From the NCBI GenBank assembly GCA_029953675.1, contig JAMWBK010000004.1, forward strand, positions 2,666,001-2,730,000: a stretch of 64,000 nucleotides of DNA. The letters are read 5' to 3'. Shown in pieces: positions 33,823-46,263 of the stretch. The notes beneath the pieces are model-generated. The model made no database searches. It was not told where the DNA came from and saw only the letters and a program-made list of their open reading frames with translations. Within the stretch, counting starts at the first letter, position 1. Each line of letters begins with the position of its first letter. Source of the DNA: Rhodosorus marinus (lineage: Eukaryota > Rhodophyta > Stylonematophyceae > Stylonematales > Stylonemataceae). The translations under genes and the position numbers were made by a program.

Positions 33823-36800
33823 ATGTCAGATGACAACCAGGAGATATCTCCGGAGGAGCGATATCAGAACAAGGTGATCTATGCGCTTCTGGCTCAGGGT
33901 CAGATCTCAGAAGGACAATTGTTAACTTTTAAATACAAGCGGAACACTTTTGAGTGCGCTGTTAGGGAGGACGCAAATCTTGCCTACAAAGATGAAGGTG
34001 AGCCATCATCAAATTCCAGTCTTTGAGTTAGCGTGCCATTTCCAGGTGCATTCCCATTTGTGCATCAGGTGGCTGCTCACGAATAAATATGTAGATGTGC
34101 TTCTGTTCCAAGAGACGCTGAACTTCATTTTCCGTTGCTTTCTTCAGAAATGGAGGAGGAACAAGTGTTCTATTCTCTGAATTCATTCGCAAACTGGTGT
34201 ACCCTTCACCGGTGCGATGATACGATTCGTGGCAGAAACCGAACGAACGAAGCTCATTTCTTCTCGTTTCAGAACTTTTACGTGGATGGACGTCGGCTAG
34301 CGGATATGACTGACGGTCTCGAGGGCTTGCAGGATGGAAACACGAGTGAAGAGAATGCGACGGGTATCGGCTTCAAAAGGAGAGCGCCAGATAGAGGAAA
34401 GAGTGTAGGCCTAGACTCCCACAAAGTTGAGTGCTGATCCATCGAGCTACTGAAAACATCCTTACCCTTCCCTACATAGGAAACTGATGAACAAGCAAAA
34501 AAGAAACGATTGGACACCCCCCCTTTGACCGATAAGGTACACTGAGGCTACGGGAACGAAAGGGTGCAAAACGACAGCAACTGAATGATGTCTGAACTAT
34601 GTTTTCTTATCCTTGAGTTGCAGACCGAGCGAGCTGGGAAGACTAGGTCCGAACGACAGAGGGCTTCGGACGAGAAGAGAGATGCGGCCGCTGCCGCAGT
34701 CGAGGAGGGTCGTCGAAACACTCGACTCGCTTCAGGATCGATAAAACAGGTACGAAGGATGAAATCTATGCGAATAATCCAAGTGCCCTCTGGATTCCGG
34801 TCTCAGTTTTGATTCGCGCAGGTCGACTACAAGCTCAGTGCAATTGGGTCCTTTGCGAAGCCCACTGGAGAGAGCGATGAAGAGAGCGTTGGCAGGGAGG
34901 CAGGCGCGAGTTTACTGGAGGGAGAAGCAGGAGAATCTGCGGAGAACGCGAAGAAGGACTTTGACAAGGATACGGCAAGCGTAAAGTACGCCCAGCCACC
35001 CGTTATGCGTTTGGGCTCTGCCAGAGACGAGGTCGGTACACTGCTTATTCAATCGATTGCTTTTCGTCATCCATGGCCTCTCCAGCAGGCTGGAAGGGTA
35101 TACAAGAACGGGTCGGCGCTTATCTTCTTCGAGACTGCGCAAGGTCGGTAGGGGCCAAACCGAGGAAGACGACGTATCTAAACTTCAGGGCGTGTCAAAC
35201 GTTGACGAAAGAGTGGAAGAAAACCAAGCAGAGGAAATTAACGGAGATGCGAATGAGAAAGAACCAGTACCCGAAGCGGAGGACGAGGAACCCGCGAAGA
35301 AAGAGGAGGACAAGGTTTGCTAGCTGGGATCAAAAGAGTTGATGTGACATCACAATAGTGTACAAGCTGACTTAATTCGTTGGTTGCTAATGGATAGATG
35401 GACGTGGAGGATGTCGTTAACGAGGAGACGGTTAATCTAAAGGATGACGTTGGGCTGCTTGATCTCGAGGACGACGCTGCAGATTCTGAGGAGCACAGTG
35501 AAGGCAAATCTACCTCTGAGGGTTCTGTTATTAGCTTCGAGAGCAAGCAAGCTCTCCTTCAAGCCATAAAAGGTTCGAACTCTCTTGACACGGATGCCGT
35601 AGTTAAGGCTTCCGGTAACGAGCTCCATGCGGAGGATGTCGAGAAGGCGCTGGCAGAAACGAAGAGTCAAATGCAGTCTGTTAACACCACTGCTGAGGAC
35701 TCCCCTCCGAGCACTGTCGAGGTAATCATCCTCACCCAATTCGGGCCCTGCGGTCGCTGGCCAAGAGAGACGTGGAGCATCTTTGTTGACACGAATTTAC
35801 AACACCACAGGTCATTGCCTTTCTAGCGGCTAGGGTATACCACGGAGAAAAGCACAAACAAGAAACGATCCTGAAACGGACGAAATCTGAACAGGACATG
35901 GAAAGGAATGCAGACCGCGCCCAGAAAGCTTACGATGCCTTGACAAAGGAAAGGGACGAATTGGAATGGAAGAAGATAGTCGCGAGGAAAGAAATTGATG
36001 AGATTAGAGGCCGACTGGAGTACGAGGCGAAGAACATTAAGCAACTGGAGAAGGAGAGACTGGCAGCAGAGGCTGAGGTTAGAGTCAGCATCCCACATCT
36101 CCACTGCTTCGTGGAACTGACATTTGAAAATTTGATTTTAGGCTAACGAGGCGAAGGGACGAGCAGACAACCAGGTTAAGAGAAGATCAGACCTCGAATT
36201 AGAAGTTGAGAGCTTGCGACTCAGGGAGCTCGAGGCCCGCAGAAGGCTTGACCGGGCAAATCTTAAGACTGTCGCGCTACGTGCTGACATAACTGCTAAC
36301 ACAACAGATACTGTGGTTGACAAAGAGTCGCGAGTCTTGTACAATGTTTCACAGCCAAGTGATGAAGCCGGTAATCTAGACCTGTTGATAATTAAGAGAA
36401 AACAGCTGGAGACTCTGGCGAACAAGAGAGAAGTGGAGGCTTTGAAAATCCTTCGTCGAGTGGAAATGCTTGACAGAAGGAACGATCAGCTTTTTGCTGA
36501 GAAAAGTAAGACTGCAGCCAAACGATTCGATTTTAGTACACCTCCCCGACTCCAAATCCGCATGCACTTAGAAAAATCTCTTTTACAGATCGACTTGAAA
36601 ATGATATATATACTGGCCCGAAAGCCTCAAGCAACCAAGCATACGGAAAGCAGACTCCGTCAAACAAGCCAGAGAAGAAGCCGAAGAAGTCGACGGGCAA
36701 GGAGGATGCAGCCTCCAAGAAAGATAAGCAGAACAAGGCAAACACTGAACAGGGCAAGGATAGAGAAAACTCCAAGAAGAAATCGCAAAAGTCCGCCCAA

Positions 36801-36926
36801 GCGGTGACGACGGCAAAGGACAAAGCGAATCCCGCAGGGTCGAAAACCTCTGAGGCGCCCTTCGTCTCCTCGAAAAGGAAGCACAAACCTATTCATAGCT
36901 TGCCTGATTTGACGACACCTACCTAA
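33823..36926 (+). CDS. RAMA-domain protein with acidic, coiled-coil and Lys-rich regions
   Basis: Ten exons (33823-33997, 34148-34404, 34480-34536, 34624-34749, 34822-35031, 35144-35314, 35398-35721, 35811-36077, 36142-36505, 36589-36926) close in frame at 762 residues. The joint at 35031/35144 uses a weak GTCGGT donor and is the least certain. Residues about 15-110 match the RAMA fold: LLAQGQISEGQLLTFKYK, FECAVREDANLAY, VFYSLNSFANWC and YVDGRRLADM. RAMA occurs in bacterial restriction systems and in eukaryotic chromatin proteins such as MPND, where it is thought to read modified DNA. After it come an acidic region, a long coiled coil (about 460-640, QKAYDALTKERDELEW onward) and a basic Lys/Ser/Asn-rich tail. 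No enzyme domain is visible. A chromatin or DNA-binding role is inferred. Confidence 0.82.
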
Positions 36927-37271
36927 CTAGCATGTAGACCTAGCCTGGACGGGACGAGCTCTCCTGCAGCTGTATTTTTTTGAGCTAAAGCCCATACGTA
37001 CTAACCGCCGACATGTTTGCTTTCTGCTTCTTGTGGTGAGGAAACCGTCTAGCGACTAGAAATAAATAACAGAATTTTATCAGAATCGAGGAGCGTCTTG
37101 GTTGATGAAATTACATTTCAAACGACGGCCGCTTGATGTTCATAAAATAACAGCGAAAAGTTCGGATCATTAAGACTAAATATTTACACTGCGGTCGAGC
37201 ACCGGCGCAAAATGCCAAGAACATGTCGGGCCGTTGGCGTATCCTGCGCCTCGCATCCACGTGCAGATAAA
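36927..37271. other. Intergenic, convergent 3' flanks
   Basis: A 345-bp interval that should hold the 3' UTRs of both neighbours. AAATAAATAAC near 37061 could serve in polyadenylation of the plus-strand gene. Nothing else is seen. Confidence 0.6.
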
Positions 37272-40200
37272 TCAATTCGCTCTAGGACCGTCCTGCTCAT
37301 GTGACTCCAAGTTTTCGATATTCACAGGATGGAGCTCCGCTGGAGATTGCTCACAGTCCTTTTCGAGAACTCCCGTCAACATTCCGGTCCTGGCGAGTAC
37401 GTTCTTGAGATAGGTAGGGACATTGTAGGCATTCTCCAGAGGCTTTAAGTCTGCGAGTCTCGTCGTTCCGGATTTCCAATGTTTTTCTTCGCTTGGGACG
37501 GAATCGCAGGAAGGATCCTCATCACTTTCATGGGGGGACGTCTTGAGAAGTGCGAAAAGAGATAAAGAATATCGGACGAGTGTACCGTCCTGCGGGTACC
37601 TCTTCACCGCACTGGTTAATGCAGAACAAGACTTCAATCAGCACCATACCCGCTGAAAATCTGGAACGGGATCTGAATATGGACATACCTCGCCATGAGG
37701 GCTGGTGCACCAGCAGATACGCACGCTGAGGCAAGATGCTCATCCTCTGCAAGGACGCTTAGAGCAGCAATTCCATATCTCTGTACGGCTGCGCTGTCAT
37801 GAGACCTCATCGCCGACAACACAAGGTTGACTTTTGAGGTTAACAGGAGAGGGAACGGGGAAAGGCTTAGCAATGGGCGCTCATGAAGCAAAGGTAAAAG
37901 GATAGTAGAGGACTCACCTCCTCTCTCTCCGAATTGTGCTCGATTCTCCTCTGCACCCCCAGCCAAGAGACACATTGCAGAAATAGCATCCGTTTGGACG
38001 TCCAAATCCGCGGGGTAATCTTCCATTGCGAGTAGAACGTTGTCAGAACATGAATGATTGTTGAAAATCTCCCGTATCTCAGCGCTCCCCCGACACAAGT
38101 TTGCCACTGCTCGACAACACAGTGCAACGACACTTGTGGAGAAGGAATGAAAATCAAATACTCTGCATATAACATCCCCCACTTCTGCTGGGTTGCGAAC
38201 GATTTCCGCAGCAAGGTCGATTCGAGTGGATAACGAGCACAGAGCACAGAGGGCGGCATAAACAAGATTCTCGTCTGAAACCCACGTGGACAGGGAGTCA
38301 AGAATATTGTCAGCTACGCCGGTAGCGACAAATTGTAATTTCATCTTGGGATCCTGTGCCACATTTCAAAGCCACAAAAGTGAGGGGAGTGGTAATCTTC
38401 CATGGAGCATGCTAGTTTAGGCTTACACAAGAGGACACGTTCGCGATTGCAAGACACCCTCTCAGTTGAATTGATCGAGATGTTGTGAAGGCATTCATAG
38501 CGCGAAAGATTCGATTCTCCAGGGCCATGCCGGAGAGGTTGGGTTTCTGTCCCTGCCCAGAAATCGTCATCACTCGCAGAACTCCCAAACTTGAGTGGAC
38601 TACGCTCTTCACATCAATCCACTCATCAAAGGCTTTCAAAACTGTCAACATGAGTCCCCGAGACTGCGCTTTAGACCTCACTATTTCCGACTCGGCAAGG
38701 AGTATCTCAAGGCATGTCATTGCGGCTGAGACAATTTCAGAATTCAGTTGGTAGTACTCAAGCGCTAATTCCGCAGCTTCCTCCACCTTCTCCGACACAA
38801 GTACTCTTCTTGAGGCCCTATCACACCCAAGCCTGGCAGCCGCGAACAGGGCAGCTGTTAGAGTTCTCGGCTGTCGACTGTACATGCTTGCTATTTTAGC
38901 TACAGTGGACGTCGCTCCGCTCTTCACTACTACTCTCTGACCAGCGACAGTTCCGCAAAGAGCCCACAATGCCCGACAACCCGACTCCGCCAGTGAAGTG
39001 TGTTCAAGGTGATTTTCAACCCCAGAGGATATAAGAGGCGCAGTCCTGCTAGCCAAATTCACGAGATTCCTGGATTTCCACTTTCTGCAGATTGAAGCTA
39101 TGTTCTCACAGGCAATGTCCATTACGCGAGCGTCCGATTGATGGATACGAACGGTATGAACTAGAAGGTTGCTTAGCTGTGATCGAACTGCTGAGCTGAT
39201 ATCGATATCGTCCTCATCATTCGAGTTGTCTGAGTTATCAAAGTCCTCCTGATCAGGAGCATTCAGGGCCCCAGCGCTGATCAAGGAGTGTGCTGAACCT
39301 AACCTTTTCAAGGTATCCTTCTCCGTACTCTCAGATGGCCACAGTGTCAAGACTACATCGAACAATCTCAGAAAGGAGAGCGAGATAACCCTGTCCTCCA
39401 GTGACTCAGCAGTAACGCAGAGCAGAGCGTTGACGGCTTCAGCCTCGTCGTTTTCCTCTAAGCATAAGGACGCTACCGACAAGCACTGAGCAACTGCAAA
39501 GTTCTCCCCTCTTGCGCCCAGCTGCAGGGTTGTGCTCATGGCAACTGGCGCAATCCTTGCTTTCCGAAGTGGATCACTTCCTACCCTTGCGGCGATCAAC
39601 TCAATCGCTGTGCACGCTTGATTTACAGTCTCAGGCGTGACGCTTTCAACACCAATCGCACGTTTGAGCGCGTCCAGAGTACCTAGATCAACCAATCTCT
39701 CTAGGACTCGCTTCTCGCGAGCTTCACAGAGATATCTGACCGCCCGACACCCTTCTATCCGCACTTCTCTAACATCAGTGAATCGTTTCAAGGCATTTAG
39801 AACGCTGGCAAGGAGAGTATCAACCAGGATACCTGAGTAAATAACAACGAAAGGACCAGAAGAGACACTACCGTTGAGCACTCTCTCCTGATCGAAGCAT
39901 CTTGTCCAACGTTCTATGGGGCAGCTTACCGCATGCCCGAGGGTTCTTCATAGCCATGGCGGAGACTGCAGCGCAACCAGTTCTCTGCAGTTCAAGATTT
40001 TCCGGGGCAACGTTCATCGCCGAAGCTACGGCTCTTGAAGCAGCTCCTCCAGCCAATTCTAACCTTTCCTCGTCATCCAGAATCCACGCGCACCTTCTGA
40101 TCACGTCACTCCCGCGAGTCTGGATTTCAACGTTCGCCTTGAAATTCTCCATAATTCCGACAACCCATCGCCAGGCTTTTCCTGCGTTACCTCCCCACCC

Positions 40201-40341
40201 AGACGATCCTTGCAGCTTCTTCAAGTTTCTGAGTGCTTTTTTCTCGTCCCATTTACTAGCCATATACATAAGAAGTGACCTCTCCTCCAACGCATCGAGC
40301 TCTTGCTCAACCTCCTCGTCGGTAAGAGAAACAGCAGACAT
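37272..40341 (-). CDS. Armadillo-repeat protein
   Basis: Five exons, 40341-39872, 39804-38427, 38353-37918, 37830-37689 and 37611-37272, with 67-87-bp introns; 921 residues. The first intron has an alternative 49-bp reading, rejected as too short. Nearly the whole protein is helical, with ARM-type units such as VREVRIEGCRAVRYLCEA, ESGCRALWALCGTVAGQR, YAALCALCSLSTRID, DVQTDAISAMCLLAGG and AVQRYGIAALSVLAED. An acidic Asp/Asn-rich loop (DNSDNSNDEDDIDI) interrupts the repeats near the middle. ARM solenoids bind partner proteins in transport, adhesion or signalling; no extra domain identifies this one. It is not importin-alpha-like, since no IBB domain is present. Confidence 0.83.
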
Positions 40342-42096
40342 GATAGACGGTGAAACACCAACACGACTCCTCAAATCATTTCTTCAGCGTCCTCCCACAG
40401 TTCTCCAAACCCCAAACACCTCGCTTTCTCTGGACAAGATCAACCTTTCGAAGACTCCCTCCTTGCTTTATTCGAAGCCGTCCAAGGCTTACTCCATCAT
40501 CAGACAACCCCAAAACGCACTCTAGCTCTCCCACAAAGTACCTCAGCGGGAAAACAAAAAACGACAGCGGGCTCACACAAAGACCAACTTAACAGAAGAG
40601 TCTTCCCCTGGAATGACACTTCCACATCCGCAAATTCTTCAACAAATTCCCCCTTTTCCACCCTTTCAAAACACCCAAAAACCACACAACAGATCCACAC
40701 TCAGATAACAATTTCTAACAATAACCCGAACTTATGTCTACACACCCTTCCATGTATCATCCTTTCTCATACGTATTTCTTTCATACAGTCTTCTCTACC
40801 TTCTCCAGCTTCTCCCCTCCCATCCCCTTCTCCCCCCACCCCGCCTTCCATCTACAAAAACCCCCTTCAAAACCTCATTCAGATTCACACCTTCCTCAGT
40901 TTCGAATTGGGTCATCTCCGCAAATGTTCCCATCCTTTTGGCCCATCAACAATAAAAGAAAAAAAAAAAAGAGACCATTGCAGGACGGTGAAGTAATCCA
41001 TCCTGATGTAAGCCCAAGCCCTAGGGCCCAAAAATATAATAAAAACAAACTCTTGTGCGTTTTGATTTTCTATTAATTTACTTACTTTTATCGTGTCTAG
41101 AGGAATATTTTACGAAGATTTTAATCAGCAGAATTTAGTGATTGGTAATCGCAACAGAATTCAAGACAATAAAGGACACTTGGCAATAACAGAATGGTGT
41201 GAGGACTAAATACTATGTTATAATTGGATATAAGTGGTATCTTGGATCTGGCGGCGATTTTTCTCGTTTTTTTCATCAGTGAGATGTGTACGCTTGTTTT
41301 CCGTTTTGAAGGGGTGTTTTTGGTCCCCCTTTATTGGATCAATCCGTACACTCCACCCATTCGTCCCTTCTTCAAAGAGGTAGTTTGTTCTGAACTAATT
41401 TTTGCGGGTGGATATCGGTCTGAAAGGCGCCTCGTGCTGAAATGTAGTGAGGGTTGTTTGTTTTTTCAGACCACCCAGAAAAGCGCCCGTCAGGGTTTGA
41501 GTTCAATCTACGGACGGCCTGTATACATAGACCAGTAGTGGAGAACGCACAAAGGTTTTTTCTTCGAGCTCGTGCCAAATGGCGCTCTGAAAGTGGTAAT
41601 CAGACAGTAGAATCCGATGGTTTTAAGTCCGATCATCGTCCTTTTTACCGGACATTAATGGAGTAAAAGTCGCCCGCTTGAGTTGGGGTTATGTCCGGCT
41701 GTATCGTGAAGGAAACAACATGATGCACCGCAAAAACGTTGTACCGTTTACGGGTCAGAATCAGGGCATGACTATTTTTTTCAAGACACTTCGGCCCTGG
41801 CTCCTTGCTCGTGTCTGCGTGTTTTGTAAGTTTCTCCTCTGGATGCGGCTAATGTTATTCCTGCTCCAATTCTCACCATCGAAGCGGGTATTAGGCTGTC
41901 AACTACTACAGCACGTTCTTACGAGCCGAAAGCAACTAGCTGGAGTCCCGCTCCCTGGGCGGTTGGTCATTCACGTTCTTCAAGTTCAAAATTTGCCGGA
42001 GTTTTAATATTTGCACTTCTGTCTGCACGCGCGCTCATCACGCACCCCGAAAAATCTAAATCGGTTTCCAAACGACCTAAGACCCTGTCGCGCTCA
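40342..42096. other. Intergenic, one possible small gene
   Basis: About 1.75 kb. The first 600 bp are C/T-rich and are probably the ARM gene's upstream region. At 41284-41535 two forward segments could splice (donor after 41379, acceptor near 41470) into about 54 residues containing PLYWINPYTPPIRPFF and SSIYGRPVYIDQ; this looks protein-like but is unrecognised and uncertain. Confidence 0.4.
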
Positions 42097-42750
42097 CTAC
42101 TTCTGATCATGGAACAACTCATCGATGATTGTGCAGACTAGAACAAAGAAAGCAGAATCCCCACCAGCCGGAACCGTAATATTGTACGTGTCCTGGTCCG
42201 TCAGCATGTTCCTCATATTAAGACTGTCCTTCTGAACTTTGCATACTACATTTCCAGCGCCGTCACAGACATCGAACGTCTTTCCTCGCATACCTCCTTC
42301 AGCGGTGTACGTTGCATCACCATCATCCGAATCGCCAAGGAAAATGTTGATCTTTTTCTTGAGTCCAATCTTGATCTTCACAATTCCAACCACTTCCTCG
42401 TTCGGGTTGACCACGTAAACCTAGGAGCACCATACAATACAGGATTCAGGAAATGATAATCTGAAGTCGCATAGAACAAATCCTCCAGTCCGATTCTCTC
42501 TTACCGTCTGGTGGAGACTAGCGAGCTTCTTCTTCATTCCAAGAACTGGTTCCTCTGTCTCCCCATCCTTAAGCCAGATTGCATCAGAAAGAGAAATATG
42601 CTTCCCCTTGATAAGGAATGCCAGACTCCCATCTTCATTGTAAACCTTTCCAGAATCTGATCCACTTATGGAGAATCCAACCTTCTCCTTCGACTTGAAG
42701 GTCATCTCCCGAGAAGCTACATACTTCGGGTCCGATACGACGACGTTCAT
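42097..42750 (-). CDS. LURP-one-related (LOR, DUF567) family protein
   Basis: Two exons, 42750-42505 and 42420-42097, phase 0, 84-bp intron; 189 residues, close to the usual length of the family. The strand pattern follows the LOR fold: EMTFKSKEKVGFSISG, GKVYNEDGSLAFLIKG, LKDGETEEPVLGMKKKLASLHQTVYVV, then IKIGLKKKINIFLGD, KTFDVCDGAGNVVCKVQK and DTYNITVPAGGDSAFFVLVCTIIDEL. The fold is a twelve-stranded barrel around a helix, related to Tubby and phospholipid scramblases. Plant members include a defence-induced protein, but the molecular activity of most is unknown, so lipid or membrane binding is only inferred. Confidence 0.85.
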
Positions 42751-43327
42751 CCTACTTCGATTTAAAAAACACTTCCCAAATCAATTTCTTCTGCTATCAA
42801 TCTCTCTATTCTCTCTCTTCCGCACACTCCTGCTCATCGGCTACTGCTATCATCCCCAACCTTGCTACGCCTTTAATATACCAAACTATCCCAAACTACC
42901 CCAAACCTGGTACAATCAACAGATAAAAAATCGGTTGTGGTAGCCGCCAGCTCCAGGCTTATCGTATATCCTACACAAAGTACCAAACCAAAAATGTTTA
43001 ATTTTAAGCCCCACTATTATCGTTATATTTGATATATCTAGTGATTATCTCGACGTGAAATTATATATCACGAGAAGCGTACCATACGAATTTTGAATTC
43101 CCAAAACATTTGCTTACATCATACGGGAAGGGGGAAGATGATTGCTAAGAATTCTGCGCTCTTGAAAAAACGTAAACATATTTAAATTCGCGGGAACCAG
43201 CCAGGGGTAGTTGAACCTCTCATTGTTTTGTTTTTCATATGTTATTTTGAAGGGCGTAAGGACAAGCTGTCGCATTCTTATACCCTTAAGCAATATTTTA
43301 ATATAGAGCGTTGCCGATATATACAAT

Positions 43328-43553
43328 AGTTTGATTTTGATTGAATACGATTGCTTTGTACACCGCCAGAACTTTCTTGAACGGTCGAACTTTTTCGAAG
43401 GGGGAATCGAGCAGATGTTACTTGATTGGATGGAATTTCACTCCCAGTGTAAGCGACGTGATTTCATTTTCCAAATTATCGAAAAATTGATACCTACTGC
43501 AGGAGTTCATTTTGTTTGGAAATATTAAGTTTGATTTTGATTGAATATGATTG
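43328..43553. repeat. Direct repeat of 26 bp at a 200-bp spacing
   Basis: Bases 43328-43353 (AGTTTGATTTTGATTGAATA...) recur at 43528-43553 with one mismatch. The following bases are also alike (GTACACCGCC versus GTTCACCACC), suggesting an old 40-bp duplication. Confidence 0.85.
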
Positions 43554-43603
43554 TGTGTTCACCACCAACTTGTAATGGATTGAATAGCAGTCAAAATAAT
43601 AAA

Positions 43604-43639
43604 CATGGTGTTTCCATGTTATCGATATGGAAACACCAT
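43604..43639. repeat. Inverted repeat, 13-bp stem
   Basis: ATGGTGTTTCCAT at 43604-43616 pairs exactly with 43627-43639 around a 10-base loop that itself contains ATCGAT. It lies in non-coding A/T-rich DNA just after the second copy of the direct repeat. Confidence 0.85.
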
Positions 43640-44388
43640 AATAGTTGAACGTGAATTTCAGGGCTTTTAAATTGGCCCTCCGCAAAAGCGTGTAAGACAA
43701 TCCTCAGATTCCACAGGCAAACTGACTCCTTTTACATTTGTTGAGAGCTCGCTAGCTATCTATCGACTTCTAGTCTAATGCTTCTGATCTGAGCCTCCGT
43801 GGAGCATCCATGAGGCTGTTCGGAAGTTCAAAGCCCGACTAAAGGCTAGTGGCTGGCGGGCCTCCTTGCAGCTACTACTAGATTCTGGACTGGTTTTCGG
43901 GTGGATTGATTGTATTGATTGGGCCTAGAGTGTAGTTGGCAAGTGTAAGTTTGTAAGCGGGGCTGGATCAGCAGGCGGCACCTGTTACCACAAGGATCTG
44001 CGCTCGGTCCATTTGAATTACCTTCGTACAAGTGTGATCAGAGTGTAGTGCTTACAGCTCTTGGACTAGCCTTATGTTCCGCAACTTTCCAGAAATTGAA
44101 TGACCCCATCTCAGTCAACTGACTGCAAGATCCAGTTGCTTTAGCAAGTAGGGATCCGAACTCAAAACTTGCCTGAAACACACACAAGGTCTTTGCTTTC
44201 AAGGTCCCTGAAAGTCGTTGTCGAATGCCCTGCTGAACTCACGAGGAAGACATGCCGTTCTACGACTTCTACGTAATTTGAGAAAGTGCATGGGTTTGAG
44301 CAAGCTGGCTCAAAGCGCAAGCAGCAGTGCTACTTTGAAGACCAACTCAACTTGTCCTACAGGTGCACTTCATGAGCGGCTTCTTTAT

Positions 44389-46263
44389 TCACACAGTTTG
44401 AGTCTTGCCGTTTTCCACTCTCATTAGCAAGTTAGACTTTTCCGTCAGACGCACAAAGTCAGTTTCGAGGTCCACGAGGCCACCTTCACGCAGTATCCTA
44501 AGCACCCGCGGCACAGCTCCCCGCAAATCCGCTTCCTCGCCAACGTGGTCTTCCAGAAACTGTTCAGCTTCTTTGCGCAGATCGTCGACCCTCGCCTGTG
44601 ACCCATTTGCAAGCGATGGGCTCCCTAGCAATAGCAACCCGGTTTTCACCTCCAGATCTTGTACATAGTCCTGAAGCACCAGCAGTACAGCGTTTCCCTG
44701 AGCCGAAAGGGAGTCCAGCTGTTGTCTTCCCCTCCTCTCCTTGTACTGTGCAGTAATATTTATGAAGTTGACAAATACCCGGATGAGGTACTGTGAGAGG
44801 GTTCCAGCTGCTACCAGTGAAGCAAACTTGTTGTCAATGCGTGTAAAAAAGGATGTAATACTGGCAATTAAACCAGTAATCGTCAGCAAATCCAGTCTTA
44901 GTATGTCGAAGGTGCTCGGGATGACAATCTGACAATAGAGACGAAGAATTCGGACTATTAGAATATAGTCAATTGCTTTTGGGGACTCTGAAAGTGCATG
45001 TAAAGGTCAAAAAGGCCAACCTACCCCTCCGGGAAAGAAGGCAGAAACGGCAGCAAAAGGGACGTCTTGGTAGAGCTTCATCTGAACCGGCTCCACACTC
45101 TCAAGATCTTCGGTACCGTTGAAGATGAACAGCAGCTGCTTTGTTGATGGCTCTTGCGTATAGGTCGGGAGAAAAAATTCTCCAAAGTCTCCGTTCCAAT
45201 AAGCTGGGACCGTCACCCGTCGAACTTTTCTGGACAAAATTTTGCGTGTATCCTTACTTTTCTCTTCCAGCGTCTCGGTGCGACCTTCTTCCTTCTTCTC
45301 CTGTATACGATTCAGTGCCGACCTCAGCACAGCCCTCCTGAGCTCAAACATGGCGTTGAAAAGTGCGCTCACTGGCTCCTCGATCGATCTGAGCAGTCCC
45401 GCTTGAAGCCCTCGCAACTTCTGGCCTAGCAGCACTCCTGAATCTCGCTTAAAGTCGAACTACCGGATTGGAAGAGCAGACGCAGTTAGATGTGTGCTTG
45501 TTCTTAACATGTCGACTGCAGCATAAGTAGCATACCCCTCTGCAAAAGGCCAGACCAGCTGGGTTCAAACAGTTCGAGCTGGACAAATCCTCGTTTACAG
45601 AACCCTTAAAAGGCTGTTCTACGACGAAATCTTCAATAGAAACGGGAACTGCATCTGCGTACCTTTCTAGCTTATTCCATTCAGTGAATTCTGTTGCAGA
45701 GAGGTGCCGGAATCCAGCGCGAACCACCAGCTCATGCAGAGATCTCAGAGATTCCTTTTCTCTCTCAGCCAGACCCATTTCTATTCGTTCCCTAAGGGGA
45801 CGAATATCTGCCTCAACAAGAGACCTCACCTGATCCAGAGTTCCTTGTGATAATTTGTCCCCTATTGCCTGAACCAAGTGATCGAGTTCGGAACTAATGT
45901 AATGGTCCTTGAGCGGGACATCTATGTCTTCTACTTCAGTGGTATCCGTGATCTCCATGTCAGCGCCTGGAATGCCATGAGAACAAAAACCACAAGAAAA
46001 CAACAAACGCCTCTCAGTCCATGGCTACTCGATATCATCGAAGCCAGCAATCCCTCACCCACAAGAAACACTCCATTAGTCTTAAACTCCTCAGCGCGCC
46101 TTCTCGCCTCCTGGTACTTCTCCTTATAGCTGATCACCGCCCGCCTAGCCCGAATAACCGCACGTTCCAGATTCTTCTCCGTCGAACGCGCCCTACAAAC
46201 AACCCCGCCCCGCCCATTCCGACGCCCACATTCACCTCCAGCCAAAACTCCAAAACCCATCAT
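44389..46263 (-). CDS. DUF3754 / TMEM143-like organelle membrane protein
   Basis: Four exons, 46263-46059, 45966-45536, 45459-45025 and 44928-44389, with introns of 76-96 bp; 536 residues. The start MMGFGVLAGGECGRRNGRGG, followed by VVCRA, looks like a plastid (or mitochondrial) presequence with a cleavage site. The conserved core is recognisable as DUF3754: LVEADIRPLRERIEMGLAE, EWNKLERYADAVPVSIEDF, ELRRAVLRSALNRI, EFFLPTYTQEPSTKQLLFIF, VQMKLYQDVPFAAVSAFFPG. Two hydrophobic segments follow, around DLLTITGLIASITSFF and FASLVAAGTLSQYLIRVFVNF. The C terminus is coiled and charged. Family members occur in plastids and mitochondria, and their function is not established. Confidence 0.85.

Larger units (their letters stand above)
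42751..44388. other. Intergenic with small repeats
   Basis: About 1.6 kb, A/T-rich. It holds a 26-bp direct repeat exactly 200 bp apart and the inverted repeat at 43604-43639, both listed separately. The short ORFs are not convincing. Confidence 0.6.

Noticed and set aside
35073-35342. Basic forward frame (RKTTYLNFRACQTL...) as part of the RAMA gene
   Set aside because: Only the alternative acidic frame (QTEEDDVSKLQG...) continues in phase through a GT donor into the next exon.
39815-39890. 49-bp intron option in the ARM gene (donor GTGCTC, acceptor TACTCAG)
   Set aside because: It is shorter than every other intron here; the 67-bp GTAGTG...GCCAG option has better sites and also keeps phase.
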